From positions 186,001-250,000 of the forward strand of contig NZ_LNRF01000005.1 in NCBI RefSeq assembly GCF_001557875.1: DNA of 64,000 bases, given 5' to 3'. Below are positions 20,722 to 30,863 of this stretch, one piece after another. A program made the position numbers and the translations under genes. Source of the stretch: Vibrio splendidus. Its GTDB lineage: Bacteria; Pseudomonadota; Gammaproteobacteria; Enterobacterales; Vibrionaceae. Below the pieces are notes generated by a model. It had not been told where the DNA came from. It did no database searches and saw only the letters and a program-made list of their open reading frames with translations. Position 1 is the first letter of the stretch, and every line of letters starts with the position of its first letter.

Positions 20722-23184
20722 ATGGCAATTACAAGAAGAAGTTTTCTGAAAGGTGTCGCTACTACAAGTGCGGCATCGGTTATCGGTCCAAGCTTATTGG
20801 CGTCGGCATCAGCGTCTGCAGCAGAAACAGACGGTGCGTGGAAAGTCTCTGGTTCTCACTGGGGTGCATTCCGAGCTCGTGTTTATGCGGGTAAAGTACA
20901 AGAAATTAAACCTTTAGAAATCGATCAACACCCTACTGAGATGTTGAAAGGTATTAAAGGTATTATCTACAGCCCATCACGTGTGCGTTACCCAATGGTT
21001 CGCCTAGATTGGTTGAAGAAGCATAAATACAGCGCAGACACGCGTGGTAACAACCGTTTTATTCGTGTGACTTGGGATGAGGCACTAGACCTTGTTTACC
21101 GCGAACTAGAGCGCGTACAGAAAGATTACGGTCCATGGGCGCTTCACACAGGTCAAACTGGTTGGAGACAAACGGGTCAGTTCCACAGCTGTACTAACCA
21201 CATGCAACGTGCAATGGCACTTCACGGTTACTCTGTGAAGAAAATCGGTGACTACTCAACAGGTGCTGGTCAAACGATCATGCCTTACGTGCTAGGTTCT
21301 ACTGAAGTTTACGCACAAGGTACATCTTGGGAACTTATCCTAGAAAACAGTGACAACATTGTTCTTTGGGGTAACGATCCAGTTAAAAACCTGCAAGTAG
21401 GTTGGACATGTGAGACTCACGAGTCGTTCGCATACCTAGAACAGCTGAAAGAAAAAGTTGCTAAGAAAGAGATCAACGTTGTTTCTGTTGACCCTGTTAA
21501 AAACAAAACAGGTCGTTACCTAGAAAACGAGCAAATGTACATCAACCCACAAACTGATGTGGCGTTCATGCTTGGTGTTGCTCACGTGCTTTACAACGAA
21601 GGCCTATACGACAAGAAGTTCATCGAAACTTACTGTCTAGGTTTTGAAGACTTCATCAAGTACGTTCAAGGTGAAACGAAAGATAAAGTTGAGAAGACAC
21701 CTGAGTGGGCTTCTGCTATCTGTGGCGCAAGCGCGGACTCTATCCGTGACTTCGCTAAGATGCTGGTTAACGGTCGTACGCAGATTCTTGTTGGTTGGAG
21801 TATCCAACGTCAAGAGCACGGTGAACAGCCTTACTGGATGTGTGCAGTTATCGCAGCAATGGTTGGTCAAATTGGTCTACCGGGCGGTGGTATCTCTTAC
21901 GGTCACCACTACTCTGGTATCGGTGTATCTTCAACTGGCTTCGCTGCTCCGGGTTCTTTCCCGCTGAACATCGACCAAGGTCAATCACCTAAGTACACCA
22001 ACACAGATTACAACGGCTACAGCCGCGTAATCCCAGTTGCCCGTTGGGTTGATAGCTTGCTAGAGCCTGGTAAGAAGATCAAAGCGAATGGCTCAACGGT
22101 AACACTACCTGATATCAAGATGATGGTATTCAGTGGTAACAACCCGTGGCACCACCACCAAGATCGCAACAAGATGCGTAAAGCATTCAAGAGCCTACAA
22201 ACTGTAGTGGCTGTTGATTTTGCTTGGACTGCAACTTGTCGTCACTCTGACATCGTGCTTCCTGCATGTACTCAGTGGGAACGTAACGATATTGATGGTT
22301 ACGGCGCATACTCTGGTCGTGGTTTGATCGCGATGCACAAGCTAGTGGATCCTCTGTTCCAGTCTAAGACTGACTTCGAGATCATGTCTAGCCTGACTAA
22401 GCGTTGGGGTCGTTACGACGATTACACGCGTGGTATGGACGAAATGCAGTGGGTTAAATCACTGTACGAAGAATGTCGCGCTTCAAATGAAGGCAGCTTC
22501 GAAATGCCTGAGTTTGCTGAGTTCTGGGAGAAAGGTTTCCTAGACTTCGGTAAAGGTAAGCCATGGACTCGTCACGCTTCATTCCGTGAAGATCCAGAGA
22601 TCAACGCACTAGGTACACCTTCTGGTTTCATCGAAATCACAAGCCGTACTGTTGGCAACATGGGTTACGAGCACTGTCAAGAACACCCAATGTGGTTCGA
22701 GAAATCTGAACGTTCACATGGTGGTCCAGGCTCTGAGAAACACCCGTACTGGCTACAATCTTGCCACCCAGACAAGCGTCTGCACTCTCAGATGTGTGAA
22801 TCTGAAGAGTGGCGTGCGACTTACGCGGTACAAGGCCGTGAGCCAATCTACATCAACCCAACAGATGCTAAGAAGAAAGGCATCAAAGACGGTGACGTAG
22901 TACGTGTGTTCAACGACCGTGGTCAACTACTAGCAGGTGCTGTTCTAATGGACAGCTACGCTCCTGGTGTTGTACGTATCGAAGAAGGTGCTTGGTACGG
23001 TCCGATCAACGAGAAAGTGGGAGCGCTAGATACATACGGCGATCCAAACACACTGACTCAAGACATCGGTACGTCTGAACTTGCTCAAGCAACGTCAGCA
23101 AACACATGTTTGGTAGACTTCGAGAAGTTCCAAGGCAAACTGCCTCCAGTAACTTCATTCGGTGGACCAATCGAAGTTTCTTAA
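20722..23184 (+). CDS. torA: Trimethylamine-N-oxide reductase TorA
   Basis: Periplasmic molybdenum enzyme that reduces TMAO to trimethylamine in anaerobic respiration. A twin-arginine signal (TRRSFLKG) with an Ala-rich end directs folded export; the cleavage site is likely near SASASA. The protein is the DMSO-reductase type without an Fe-S cluster. The Mo-coordinating Ser is expected in [11 protein letters not shown]. Other bis-MGD-binding segments are [24 protein letters not shown] and [16 protein letters not shown]. 820 residues, typical. It lies 24 bp after torC and is followed by a terminator. Needs the chaperone TorD from elsewhere. Confidence 0.97.
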   Translation: MAITRRSFLKGVATTSAASVIGPSLLASASASAAETDGAWKVSGSHWGAFRARVYAGKVQEIKPLEIDQHPTEMLKGIKGIIYSPSRVRYPMVRLDWLKKHKYSADTRGNNRFIRVTWDEALDLVYRELERVQKDYGPWALHTGQTGWRQTGQFHSCTNHMQRAMALHGYSVKKIGDYSTGAGQTIMPYVLGSTEVYAQGTSWELILENSDNIVLWGNDPVKNLQVGWTCETHESFAYLEQLKEKVAKKEINVVSVDPVKNKTGRYLENEQMYINPQTDVAFMLGVAHVLYNEGLYDKKFIETYCLGFEDFIKYVQGETKDKVEKTPEWASAICGASADSIRDFAKMLVNGRTQILVGWSIQRQEHGEQPYWMCAVIAAMVGQIGLPGGGISYGHHYSGIGVSSTGFAAPGSFPLNIDQGQSPKYTNTDYNGYSRVIPVARWVDSLLEPGKKIKANGSTVTLPDIKMMVFSGNNPWHHHQDRNKMRKAFKSLQTVVAVDFAWTATCRHSDIVLPACTQWERNDIDGYGAYSGRGLIAMHKLVDPLFQSKTDFEIMSSLTKRWGRYDDYTRGMDEMQWVKSLYEECRASNEGSFEMPEFAEFWEKGFLDFGKGKPWTRHASFREDPEINALGTPSGFIEITSRTVGNMGYEHCQEHPMWFEKSERSHGGPGSEKHPYWLQSCHPDKRLHSQMCESEEWRATYAVQGREPIYINPTDAKKKGIKDGDVVRVFNDRGQLLAGAVLMDSYAPGVVRIEEGAWYGPINEKVGALDTYGDPNTLTQDIGTSELAQATSANTCLVDFEKFQGKLPPVTSFGGPIEVS

Positions 23185-23220
23185 GTCTTGTACCTAAGAA
23201 CCAAGATTAGAGCTTGAATT

Positions 23221-23255
23221 AAAGCCCTTGTAAGCACTCTTACAGGGGCTTTTTG
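23221..23255 (+). terminator. Terminator of torECA
   Basis: AAAGCCC(TT)GTAAG / CTTAC(A)GGGGCTTT arms followed by T, about 36 bp past the torA stop. A run of nine G follows at about 23271-23279. Confidence 0.85.
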
Positions 23256-23410
23256 TATTTTGGCTATATAGGGGGGGGGTATGATAAAGAATGTATGTAG
23301 CACCTCTAGAGAGGCATTTAAGAGGTACTAATGTCAGAGAATCAACTACCAGCTTATAGCACTCTTGTAAGAAGCGTTATTGAGGGAAGGAGGAAATAAC
23401 CAACCAAAAT

Positions 23411-23437
23411 CAAAAAGGCCGATACAAAGTATCGACC
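23411..23437 (-). terminator. Terminator of the metal exporter gene
   Basis: On the minus strand AGGTCGATAC / GTATCGGCCT arms are followed by TTTTTGATTTT, about 35 bp after the stop of the gene ending at 23471. Confidence 0.82.
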
Positions 23438-23470
23438 TAATAGAGACCTATGGAATTGAATCAGCTTGAG

Positions 23471-24685
23471 TTAAATTTCGAACATAAACCAATATCCGTA
23501 CGCACAGATTAAAGCAGGTACGCTAGAGTACAAGGTCGCGACTAGCGCAGCTTTAGGTGCCATCGCAATGGCAGGGAATAGCGCATCACCATCATTTGAA
23601 ATGGCGTTACCTACCTGAGCAGAAAGTGGAAGCGCACCTGAAAGGTAAAGGCTAGTCACCAATAATTGTGGTCCACAGCCCGGTAGCAAGCCCATCAGGA
23701 CCCCTGCCAGGGGGAGCATAATGCCCCAGCTTGAGAATAGCGTCGCAAAATCAACATTTGCTATCACAGAACCAAATTCGAAAAACAGAAAGGCAACCAC
23801 CACCCAAGCCGTAACAAAGTTCGTATCTTGTGCGGTTTTTTGAAGTGGGTGAGAGCCCAGACATTTCTCGTCCTCACTTACCGCTGATTTGTAGTCTTCA
23901 ATCTCGCGAGTAAGCCCCCAAAGAAACATCGAGCTTATTAACAAAATTGTCCCCGCCCATTCCATCGACATTTCAGGCAACGCGAGTAACTCGTTTACAT
24001 CCACTTGAAAAGAGCCGAGCAGGGCAACAGCAGCACCAGGAATAATCAGTACAGACCAAAGGTAACCTTGCAGGTTTATCGCTTTTTTAGAGACCGATTC
24101 TTTGTCTTGAGATTGAGAAGCACAGCTGTTGGTGGCTTCATTTTTTTCTGCTTGTTTCGGGCGTAAGAAGTCGTCTGCGTGAAATAAGTTAATAATTCGG
24201 CCTGACGCAGTACCCACTATCACGCCCATCGCCATCATGGCTAAACCTGTCTTCGGCTCGCTCGCTATTAGTAAGAACGCAGCGTCACCCATGGTGGAGA
24301 CAAGTACAGCAACTACCGCACCAAATCCGAGTTTTCCCGAGATAAATTGTGTGGTCACCACTATCGCACCGCCACAGCCGGGCAACGCCCCCATGAGAGC
24401 CGCGAATACCACTTGGTTGGAACGAGATTGATGGACGAGCTTATTGAAGACGTTATCTTTGTTGATGTACAGGCTTAACCAGTGGTAAATCGCCAAGGTT
24501 AAAGCCACATAGCATGACACTGCCCAGAAGGCGTCAGATAAAGTAGTGACCGTCAGTTCTCGCGTAGCAGGAGCCGCAACCAAGGCTGCAAGCGAGATAG
24601 GTAATAGTAGCCGTTTAAATGACAGTGAAAACTGAGTTGTTTTCGCAGCGCTACTGCTTGGTAAAAAAGAGATTAGTCGATCCAT
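23471..24685 (-). CDS. Putative 10-11 TM manganese/heavy-metal exporter (ArsP_2-like family)
   Basis: A 404-residue polytopic membrane protein with an internal duplication. The N-terminal half has ALMGALPGCGGAIVVTTQF and a following STMGDAAFLLIA. The C-terminal half repeats this as LMGLLPGCGPQLLVTSLY and SNDGDALFPAIAMAP. The paired PGCG and GDA motifs look like a substrate pathway made of two inverted or tandem halves. A hydrophilic, cysteine-containing loop lies between (about residues 185-205). The layout fits the putative heavy-metal/manganese exporter family to which vibrio MneA-type proteins may belong; that link is from memory. A perfect Fur-type operator lies 44-58 bp upstream of the start. 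Confidence 0.72.
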   Translation of the reverse strand: MDRLISFLPSSSAAKTTQFSLSFKRLLLPISLAALVAAPATRELTVTTLSDAFWAVSCYVALTLAIYHWLSLYINKDNVFNKLVHQSRSNQVVFAALMGALPGCGGAIVVTTQFISGKLGFGAVVAVLVSTMGDAAFLLIASEPKTGLAMMAMGVIVGTASGRIINLFHADDFLRPKQAEKNEATNSCASQSQDKESVSKKAINLQGYLWSVLIIPGAAVALLGSFQVDVNELLALPEMSMEWAGTILLISSMFLWGLTREIEDYKSAVSEDEKCLGSHPLQKTAQDTNFVTAWVVVAFLFFEFGSVIANVDFATLFSSWGIMLPLAGVLMGLLPGCGPQLLVTSLYLSGALPLSAQVGNAISNDGDALFPAIAMAPKAALVATLYSSVPALICAYGYWFMFEI

Positions 24686-24728
24686 AGGTGTTACTCAAAA
24701 TTAGTGGCTTAAGATAAATATATATGAA

Positions 24729-24743
24729 TGATAATAATTATCA
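24729..24743. promoter_or_regulatory. Fur-type operator upstream of the metal exporter gene
   Basis: TGATAATAATTATCA is a perfect 7-1-7 palindrome identical to the core Fur consensus TGATAATNATTATCA, extended on both sides (AATGATAAT...ATTATCAAT). It lies 44-58 bp before the exporter start on - and about 143 bp before ppaC on +, so it most likely controls the exporter. A related metalloregulator (such as Mur) could use the same box. Confidence 0.75.
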
Positions 24744-24885
24744 ATTGCATTTGTTGTTTTTTATCTATTGTTACTATTGGCTAAACCTACGAAACATGAC
24801 CAATCTAAAAAAATGAGGTAAAGTATGGGTAATAAAGAGAGGCTCTAAAGGTAGAGTCATAATTGTTAGTGTAATAGGAAGAAAC

Positions 24886-25791
24886 ATGATTTTAGTTGTT
24901 GGTCACAAAAACCCTGATAGTGACAGTATTTGTAGTGCGTTAGTTGCAACTGAGCTTCTTAAAGCTCGTGGCGAGGAAGCGACACCAATTCGCCAAGGCG
25001 AGATCAACCGCGAAACTCAACACATTCTTGAAGTTGCTGGTGCTGAAATGCCAGAACTTCGTACTTCTGTTGCTGGTGAGAAAATCTGGCTAGTAGACTA
25101 CTCAGATCTAGCACAAGCACCAGATGATGTTGCTGAAGCAGAGATCGTAGGTATTGTCGATCACCACCGTCTAGGCGACGTGATGACAGTAAACCCAATG
25201 GAAGCTTGGATCTGGCCTGTTGGTTGTACAAACACTGTACTTTTCAACATGTTCAAGATTGAAGGCCACGCTATCTCTCAACAAATCGCTAAACTAATGA
25301 TGTCTGCAATTCTTTCAGACACAGTTGGTTTTGCTTCTCCAACATGTACTCAAAAAGACAAAGACGCTGTTGCTGAGCTTGCTGAAATCGCTGGCGTAAC
25401 AGACGTTGATGCTTTCATCAAAGCACTTCTAATCGCTAAAACAAACATTGAAGGCCTATCTGCTGCACAGCTAGTAGAAAAAGACCTTAAAGGCTACCCA
25501 TTCAACGGTCGTGATGTTGTTGTTGGTCAAGTTGAACTTGCGACTCTTGAGCAAGTAGACGGCATGATCGAAGCGCTAGAAGCTGATCTTGAAGAGCGTT
25601 GTGAGAAAGATGGTCTAGCATTTGCTGCGGTAATGCTAACTGACATCACTACTGCGCAAACTCGCCTTCTTTCCAAAGGTGAGTGGGCTGAGAAATTGGT
25701 GAAGCACGAGAAAGACGGCGTATTGATGATGGAAAATACACTAAGCCGTAAGAAGCAAGGCTGGCCTTGGCTGCAAGGTGAGCTTGTTTAA
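24886..25791 (+). CDS. ppaC: Manganese-dependent inorganic pyrophosphatase (family II)
   Basis: Hydrolyses pyrophosphate; a cytoplasmic DHH-superfamily enzyme that prefers Mn2+. Metal-binding motifs are GHKNPDSDSI at residues 5-14 (His and two Asp), WLVDYSDLAQ, and VDHHRLGD (DHH). The DHHA2 domain near the C terminus ends in SRKKQGWPWLQGEL, containing the substrate-binding SRKKQ motif. 301 residues, normal. A TAATAGGAAGAA ribosome-binding region precedes the ATG. Divergent from a putative manganese/heavy-metal exporter. Confidence 0.96.
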   Translation: MILVVGHKNPDSDSICSALVATELLKARGEEATPIRQGEINRETQHILEVAGAEMPELRTSVAGEKIWLVDYSDLAQAPDDVAEAEIVGIVDHHRLGDVMTVNPMEAWIWPVGCTNTVLFNMFKIEGHAISQQIAKLMMSAILSDTVGFASPTCTQKDKDAVAELAEIAGVTDVDAFIKALLIAKTNIEGLSAAQLVEKDLKGYPFNGRDVVVGQVELATLEQVDGMIEALEADLEERCEKDGLAFAAVMLTDITTAQTRLLSKGEWAEKLVKHEKDGVLMMENTLSRKKQGWPWLQGELV

Positions 25792-25808
25792 TCAAGTCAC
25801 TTAATAAT

Positions 25809-25837
25809 AAACGCCTGCTACCTTAGCAGGCGTTTTT
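25809..25837 (+). terminator. Terminator of ppaC
   Basis: AAACGCCTGCTA / TAGCAGGCGTTT arms with a CCT loop and T tail. Confidence 0.92.
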
Positions 25838-25940
25838 CTTTGAAGTAGATTTTCTTCTTCATCGATAATGTTTGAAGTTAAAAGCACTCGGCATAGAATA
25901 GCTTTGAGAGCAAAGTTACTGACTAAAGTAGGAAATTAAG

Positions 25941-26330
25941 ATGACTACACAGCTAGACGATAAAAAAATCGCTGAAATCAACAAGTATACGGGCGAGCAA
26001 CGCCTGAAATACTGTGTGAAAGAAATCGTAGCAAACCGTGAAGTATGGATCTTAACCGATGAACACGGTTGTGTAATGCTGAACACAGAAGATGAAGACT
26101 GTGTTCCAGTATGGCCAAACCAAGAGTTCGCAGAGTCATGGGCAACGGGTGATTGGTCTGAGTGTAAAGCTGAGTCTATTTCGCTAAACAAATGGCACAG
26201 TCGCTGGACGAATGGTCTAGAAGACGACGAGCTTGCTGTTGTAGTATTCCCGAACGAGCAAGAAGAAGGCGTTATCTTGTTTCCGGATGAGTTCGACTTC
26301 GAATTGAAAAAGCAGGCTGCTAAGCGCTAG
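25941..26330 (+). CDS. DUF2750 family protein
   Basis: A 129-residue acidic soluble protein matching the DUF2750 layout: an N-terminal helix (GEQRLKYCVKEIVANREVW), a beta-rich centre with LTDEHGCVMLNTEDEDCVPVWPN, and a C-terminal VFPNEQEEGVILFPDEFDFEL. Residues such as WPNQEFAESWA are typical of the family. Function unknown. A TAGGAAATTAAG region precedes the ATG. Convergent with the next gene; a weak hairpin without a T tract lies between them. Confidence 0.78.
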   Translation: MTTQLDDKKIAEINKYTGEQRLKYCVKEIVANREVWILTDEHGCVMLNTEDEDCVPVWPNQEFAESWATGDWSECKAESISLNKWHSRWTNGLEDDELAVVVFPNEQEEGVILFPDEFDFELKKQAAKR

Positions 26331-26427
26331 TTCTTTCGTAATACTGTAACATCGTAAGTCAGCGTTGCCTTTCTTAGGCAGCGCTATCATCCTATTATCC
26401 CATCTAAGCTGTTTCCAACGTATTTTC

Positions 26428-27207
26428 TCAATACCCAATCAACTGATACAAGGGTGCTTGCTGCGCTGCTTTAGAAGCTTGTTGAAGCACACCTGTTTTG
26501 CTGTACCTCTTGAGTATCTTTCGAACGATAGGTTTTACTTCAGACTGTGTCATTCCAGCTTTCAATTCTGGTTCATACAGTAGTTGCAGTAGCACCACAT
26601 CTAAGGGAGATATCAAGTCTTCTGGTGTATGGTCATTGAAAATAGAAGGGTAGGCTTTATCTGAATCATTCGGCAGGCCTAGAGCTTGTGTGATCTCTTC
26701 TACGATACATGCGACTAACTTACCTTGCGATCTTGCCTGATCAACGGGAATTACAATCCCAGCGTAAACAATCTCACCTTTAGAATTGGTTTGATAACTT
26801 GCCGTACAGTTGGCGCTATTTAAATGCTGAGTTGATTTGAGCTTGAGCACCGATTTCGCCTCAGATATCCACTGGCTCTGCCTCGTGTATATCCATTTAA
26901 TGTTCGCTTCGGACTCTTTACTGACGATTGTTATCGGGTGTTGAGTGACTTCAGATAGGTGTTGGATATGAAGCTCTGTGAGCTCTTGGTGCAGTTCCTC
27001 ATCACCGACGCGGTGATCGATCCAAATCTTGATCGGTTGTTTCCATTTGGCGAGCGGTTTGTTGCCTTGGGAATATTCGTGTTGAAGCGCAACGTTATAA
27101 AAGGCCGTTTCGACGAAGGTTCTATCTAGCCAAGTGAGTGGTGTGCTTGTCGCGTTAAAGGAAAACAGTACCAACAAGAGGGGAAGCATTGAAGCTGTTC
27201 GTAACAT
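26428..27207 (-). CDS. DUF2927 domain secreted protein
   Basis: A 259-residue protein with an N-terminal signal peptide (hydrophobic segment LPLLLVLFSF). The DUF2927 region includes CIVEEITQALGLPNDSD followed by SIFNDH and LSPLDVVLLQLLYEPEL-like residues. The E-E-x-x-Q-x-L-G-L-x-N-D pattern resembles a metallopeptidase-like helix in which an expected His is replaced by Glu/Gln, so catalysis cannot be assumed. Only 36 bp separate it from the end of sapF on the same strand, so it is probably carried on the sap transcript. Confidence 0.72.
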   Translation of the reverse strand: MLRTASMLPLLLVLFSFNATSTPLTWLDRTFVETAFYNVALQHEYSQGNKPLAKWKQPIKIWIDHRVGDEELHQELTELHIQHLSEVTQHPITIVSKESEANIKWIYTRQSQWISEAKSVLKLKSTQHLNSANCTASYQTNSKGEIVYAGIVIPVDQARSQGKLVACIVEEITQALGLPNDSDKAYPSIFNDHTPEDLISPLDVVLLQLLYEPELKAGMTQSEVKPIVRKILKRYSKTGVLQQASKAAQQAPLYQLIGY

Positions 27208-27243
27208 ACTTTTCCCCTCTGCTGAATGAAGCGTGATTACAGA

Positions 27244-28026
27244 TTAGTGGTTCGGCGCTTTGGAGAAATGGCTCTCAACCAATCTTTGGGTGATTTGGTG
27301 AGTTGGGTTGGTCAACACTTGATCCGTTTCCCCACTCTCAACTACATTACCTTCGTGCATGACAATGATCTTGTCGGTAATGTGCTTAACAATACCGAGG
27401 TGTTGGGATACATAAACGAACGATACGCCCATCTCTTCTTGTAACTCTAAGAACAGGTTGATGATTTGCGAGCGCATTGCCATATCCAAACCATTCAACG
27501 CTTCATCAGCGACAATGATGGATGGCTGAAGTATTAAGGCACGAGCCAAACAAACCCTTTGTTTTTGGCCTGCTGCAAGCATCTGAGGGTAGAAGTAAGC
27601 ATGTTCTGGTAGAAGACCCACGCGTAACAGTGTGTCTTTCACACGACGCATACGAGCCTCTGGTGGCATATTGGTGTTTCGCTTTAATGGACCTTCAAGA
27701 ATACGACCGATCTGTATACGCGGGTTTAGCGACGTATTCGGATCTTGGAAGATCATGCGAATCAGCTTACAACGAGTCGAGTAGTCTTTGTGTTCTAGCT
27801 TTTCGCCGTTTACGCGGATCTCGCCCGCGGTTGGTTCAACCATGCCTGCGAGCATTCTTGCTAATGTTGATTTCCCGGAACCATTCTGACCGATAAAACC
27901 AATCGTCTGACCGGCTTCCAGACTAAAGCTCACAGGTTTCACCGCCTGATGAATCTTTTTACGGAAAAGACCAGAGCGAGTCGTAAAGTCTTTAGACAAA
28001 TCACTGACTTCTAATAATGCACTCAT
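27244..28026 (-). CDS. sapF: SapF, ATPase of the Sap peptide ABC transporter
   Basis: ATP-binding subunit of the Sap importer (linked in enteric bacteria to antimicrobial peptide resistance and, with Trk, to potassium uptake). Walker [10 protein letters not shown] near residue 48, a weakened signature [14 protein letters not shown] instead of the usual LSGGQ, Walker [10 protein letters not shown] and H-loop SQHLG are seen. 260 residues. Start overlaps the sapD stop by 4 bp; last of the sapABCDF order on the minus strand. Confidence 0.93.
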   Translation of the reverse strand: MSALLEVSDLSKDFTTRSGLFRKKIHQAVKPVSFSLEAGQTIGFIGQNGSGKSTLARMLAGMVEPTAGEIRVNGEKLEHKDYSTRCKLIRMIFQDPNTSLNPRIQIGRILEGPLKRNTNMPPEARMRRVKDTLLRVGLLPEHAYFYPQMLAAGQKQRVCLARALILQPSIIVADEALNGLDMAMRSQIINLFLELQEEMGVSFVYVSQHLGIVKHITDKIIVMHEGNVVESGETDQVLTNPTHQITQRLVESHFSKAPNH

Positions 28027-29024
28027 GATTTCTTTTTCTTCTCCATATTCAGAGGGAAGTGACAGTTAAACTTATGGTTTTTGATACGTTTAGTATGTGG
28101 GATCTCGACACACTGCCTTTGCGCATATGGGCAACGAGGCCCTAATCGACAACCAATAGGAAGATGCTGCAGCGGCGGAATTGATCCTGGCAAAGATTGC
28201 AGTTTCTCTTTGTGGGGAATCCAGTCGTTAAAGTCTGGCATCGCTTTTAGCAGAGCAACGGTATATGGGTGTTTGGGTGCATCCAATAGCTTCTGCGTAT
28301 CAGCTGATTCTACAGACTGACCACAGTACATAACGGTAATGCGAGTCGCCCATTGAGTAATGGTCGTTAAGTCATGGCCGATCAGAATGATGGTCGTGTT
28401 ATTGATCTGATTCATTCGGCTCAACAGACGCAAGATCTGAGACTGAGTAATCGGGTCTAAATCGTTGGTTGGTTCATCGGCAATCAAGACTTTTGGTTTG
28501 GCAGCAATAGCCATAGCAATCATGACTTTTTGACACTCACCATCGGTCAACTCATAAGAGTAACTATCCATTAAGCGAGAGTGGTCTTTGATGCCCACTT
28601 TGTGCAGTAACGCGATTGCTTGTTTCTTACGCCACTTAAATCGCTGCCACCAACGACCTTCAAATGCATGGGAAGGAATCGCTTCAATGAGCTGATTGCC
28701 CACTTTTTCCGATGGATCAAGACACGTAGAAGGTTCTTGGAAGATCATCGCGATATCACGAGCAATTACACGTCTGCGCTCTTTAGGAGTCAGTTGCAGC
28801 AGGTCGATATTACCTAAGCGCATTCTGTCTGCAGAAACCTTCCAATTCTCTTTACAAACTCCGACGATCGCTTTGGCAACCAAGCTCTTACCTGAGCCTG
28901 ATTCTCCCACTAAGCCACGAATTTCGCCTTCATTGAGGGTAATACTCATTCGATCTACGGCTTTAACCATCCCTTGAGGAGTCTCAATTTCGATAGTTAG
29001 ATGTCGAATATCAAGTAACGGCAT
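28023..29024 (-). CDS. sapD: SapD, ATPase of the Sap peptide ABC transporter
   Basis: Second ATP-binding subunit. Walker A GESGSGKS near residue 41, Walker [14 protein letters not shown], and H-loop LIGHDL are present; the signature is [15 protein letters not shown], a variant of LSGGQ typical of SapD. The OppDF-type C-terminal extension carries cysteines ([15 protein letters not shown]) that may bind an Fe-S cluster or metal in this family. 333 residues. Overlaps sapF by 4 bp and sapC by 1 bp. Confidence 0.93.
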   Translation of the reverse strand: MPLLDIRHLTIEIETPQGMVKAVDRMSITLNEGEIRGLVGESGSGKSLVAKAIVGVCKENWKVSADRMRLGNIDLLQLTPKERRRVIARDIAMIFQEPSTCLDPSEKVGNQLIEAIPSHAFEGRWWQRFKWRKKQAIALLHKVGIKDHSRLMDSYSYELTDGECQKVMIAMAIAAKPKVLIADEPTNDLDPITQSQILRLLSRMNQINNTTIILIGHDLTTITQWATRITVMYCGQSVESADTQKLLDAPKHPYTVALLKAMPDFNDWIPHKEKLQSLPGSIPPLQHLPIGCRLGPRCPYAQRQCVEIPHTKRIKNHKFNCHFPLNMEKKKKS

Positions 29025-29911
29025 TATTCGATTCCTGCATTTAGCGCTTGGCGAACACCTTCACCGACGAGGTTAATCACGATAACTGTAAACATAATTG
29101 CTAAGCCGGGTAGGGTTACTGTCCATGGCGCAAGGTAAATCAGCTCGACTGAATCACCCAAGATTGATCCCCATTCAGTACTTGGTGCTTGAGCGCCAAG
29201 CCCTAAGAAACCTAAGGCTGTGATATCAAGAATTGCGACTGATAGTGCTAGTGTAATTTCAAGTGCCACCACGGTAAGAATATTAGGGAGGATTGAGTTC
29301 CATAGTAGATAGAAATCGTTCGCGCCATCAAGGCGAGAAGCCAAAATGTAGTCTTTTTCTACTTCAGCATGCACGGCAATGTACACTGAGCGTATAAAGC
29401 GCGGAATCAATGCCAAACATAAGGCCAGTAAGATATTAAACTCACCAAAGCCTAAGAACGCCACGAAAATAATCGCCAACAGAAGAGATGGAATCGACAT
29501 TACCGTATCAAGCAGGTGGTTTAGTGTGCTTGATAGCAATCCACGCGTCATACCAGCAAGTACGCCAATTAAGCAACCAATGACCGCCGCGATAAAAGTA
29601 ATCACAACCGCAGCGCCGAAAGTAAGCTGAGAGCCGATAATCAGGCGAGAAAGAATGTCTCGACCTAAGTCATCAGTACCTAAAAAGTATTCAACCGTAC
29701 CCGCAGGATCCCACGAGGGAGGGGTTAGAAGGTGTCCCGTTTGCTCTTGTGCATCATGCGGTGCTAACCACGGTGAAGTGACGGTAACCAGAATGATAAG
29801 CACCAAACACCACAAGCCAAACATAGCCAGATTATTGCTACGGAAGCTGCGCCAGAAACGTTCGAACTGGGTTGGAATCTGTTCTTCTTGGTAGACGTTA
29901 TTTGTTAGCAT
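29024..29911 (-). CDS. sapC: SapC, permease of the Sap peptide ABC transporter
   Basis: Inner-membrane permease with a DppC/OppC-type arrangement: N-terminal membrane segment ([17 protein letters not shown]), a periplasmic stretch with [15 protein letters not shown], then five further helices. The EAA loop is visible as [24 protein letters not shown]. 295 residues. Overlaps sapB by 14 bp. Confidence 0.93.
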   Translation of the reverse strand: MLTNNVYQEEQIPTQFERFWRSFRSNNLAMFGLWCLVLIILVTVTSPWLAPHDAQEQTGHLLTPPSWDPAGTVEYFLGTDDLGRDILSRLIIGSQLTFGAAVVITFIAAVIGCLIGVLAGMTRGLLSSTLNHLLDTVMSIPSLLLAIIFVAFLGFGEFNILLALCLALIPRFIRSVYIAVHAEVEKDYILASRLDGANDFYLLWNSILPNILTVVALEITLALSVAILDITALGFLGLGAQAPSTEWGSILGDSVELIYLAPWTVTLPGLAIMFTVIVINLVGEGVRQALNAGIE

Positions 29912-30863
29912 ACCATTCCTTCCTTACCAGTGGATTGATCATCGCGCCCAGTAGATCGGACAGAATGTTGGCAGTCAAAACCAAGGTTGCCACTACAATT
30001 ACGCCTGCTTGAATTGAAACGTAATCTTGATTCGATAATGCATCCAATAACCAGCGACCAATACCCGGCCAGTTAAAGATAGACTCGGTAATAATAGCAA
30101 GCGTTAACATACTCGATAGTTGAACGCCGACCTTTGGAATAATCGGAGGTATTGCGTTTCTTAGCACGTGCTGCGTAATGATCTCTCTTGTTGAAAGGCC
30201 TTTGATTCGAGCGGCGCGGATGTAGTTTTGCGTCATTACTTCAGCCACTGACGCTCTCATCAATCGGATTACTTGAGTCGTTGGGGCGAGTGCTAAAACA
30301 AGACAAGGCAACGCCATGTGCTCGATAACACTTTGTAGTGCGTGTGCGCGGTAGCGACCTTCGGCAAAAAAGGCGTCAATCATCGCGAAGCCAGTCACGT
30401 GTTCAATCTCATAAAGTAGATCGTAACGGCCGCCAACTGGGAACATCTCAAAATGCAGTGAGAAGACCATGATCATCAGCAATGCGACCCAAAATATAGG
30501 TGCAGAGTAACCGGCCATTGAGGTGAAGGAAATGGTGGTATCGACGAACTTGCCTTGCCTCATACCTGCAATCGTGCCGAAAGGTATGCCGATAAACAGC
30601 GCAAGCACAAAGGCAAAGAAGCACAGCTCTAGCGTTGCAGGGAAAACCACGGCCAACTCATCGATGATAGGTACGCCGTGTTTGCTTAGACCAAAGTTTA
30701 GTGTCGACAATTCAGTGATATAACTAAGCCAACCGGGCCAAAAATCTTGAATTGCCCAAGGTGAGGTTTGGTCTAATCGAAGCAGAGCAAAACCCACTAA
30801 TGTCAGAATCCCTAACGTAATAATGAATAAGTTTACACGTCTTAATGTATACCAAAACATCAC
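29898..30863 (-). CDS. sapB: SapB, permease of the Sap peptide ABC transporter
   Basis: Partner permease of DppB/OppB type, 321 residues with about six membrane helices. The EAA loop reads YIRAARIKGLSTREIITQHV followed by LRNAIPPI. Opens with the usual MMFWYTLRRVNLFIITL helix. Overlaps sapA by 4 bp, so the whole sap set is translationally coupled. Confidence 0.93.
   Translation of the reverse strand: MMFWYTLRRVNLFIITLGILTLVGFALLRLDQTSPWAIQDFWPGWLSYITELSTLNFGLSKHGVPIIDELAVVFPATLELCFFAFVLALFIGIPFGTIAGMRQGKFVDTTISFTSMAGYSAPIFWVALLMIMVFSLHFEMFPVGGRYDLLYEIEHVTGFAMIDAFFAEGRYRAHALQSVIEHMALPCLVLALAPTTQVIRLMRASVAEVMTQNYIRAARIKGLSTREIITQHVLRNAIPPIIPKVGVQLSSMLTLAIITESIFNWPGIGRWLLDALSNQDYVSIQAGVIVVATLVLTANILSDLLGAMINPLVRKEWYANK

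Noticed and set aside
23271..23279. Run of nine G as a phase-variation tract
   Set aside because: It lies between a terminator and noncoding sequence, not in a gene or a plausible promoter spacer.
26355..26395. Hairpin AGCGTTGCC / GGCAGCGCT as terminator of the DUF2750 gene
   Set aside because: No T tract follows on either strand; left unassigned.
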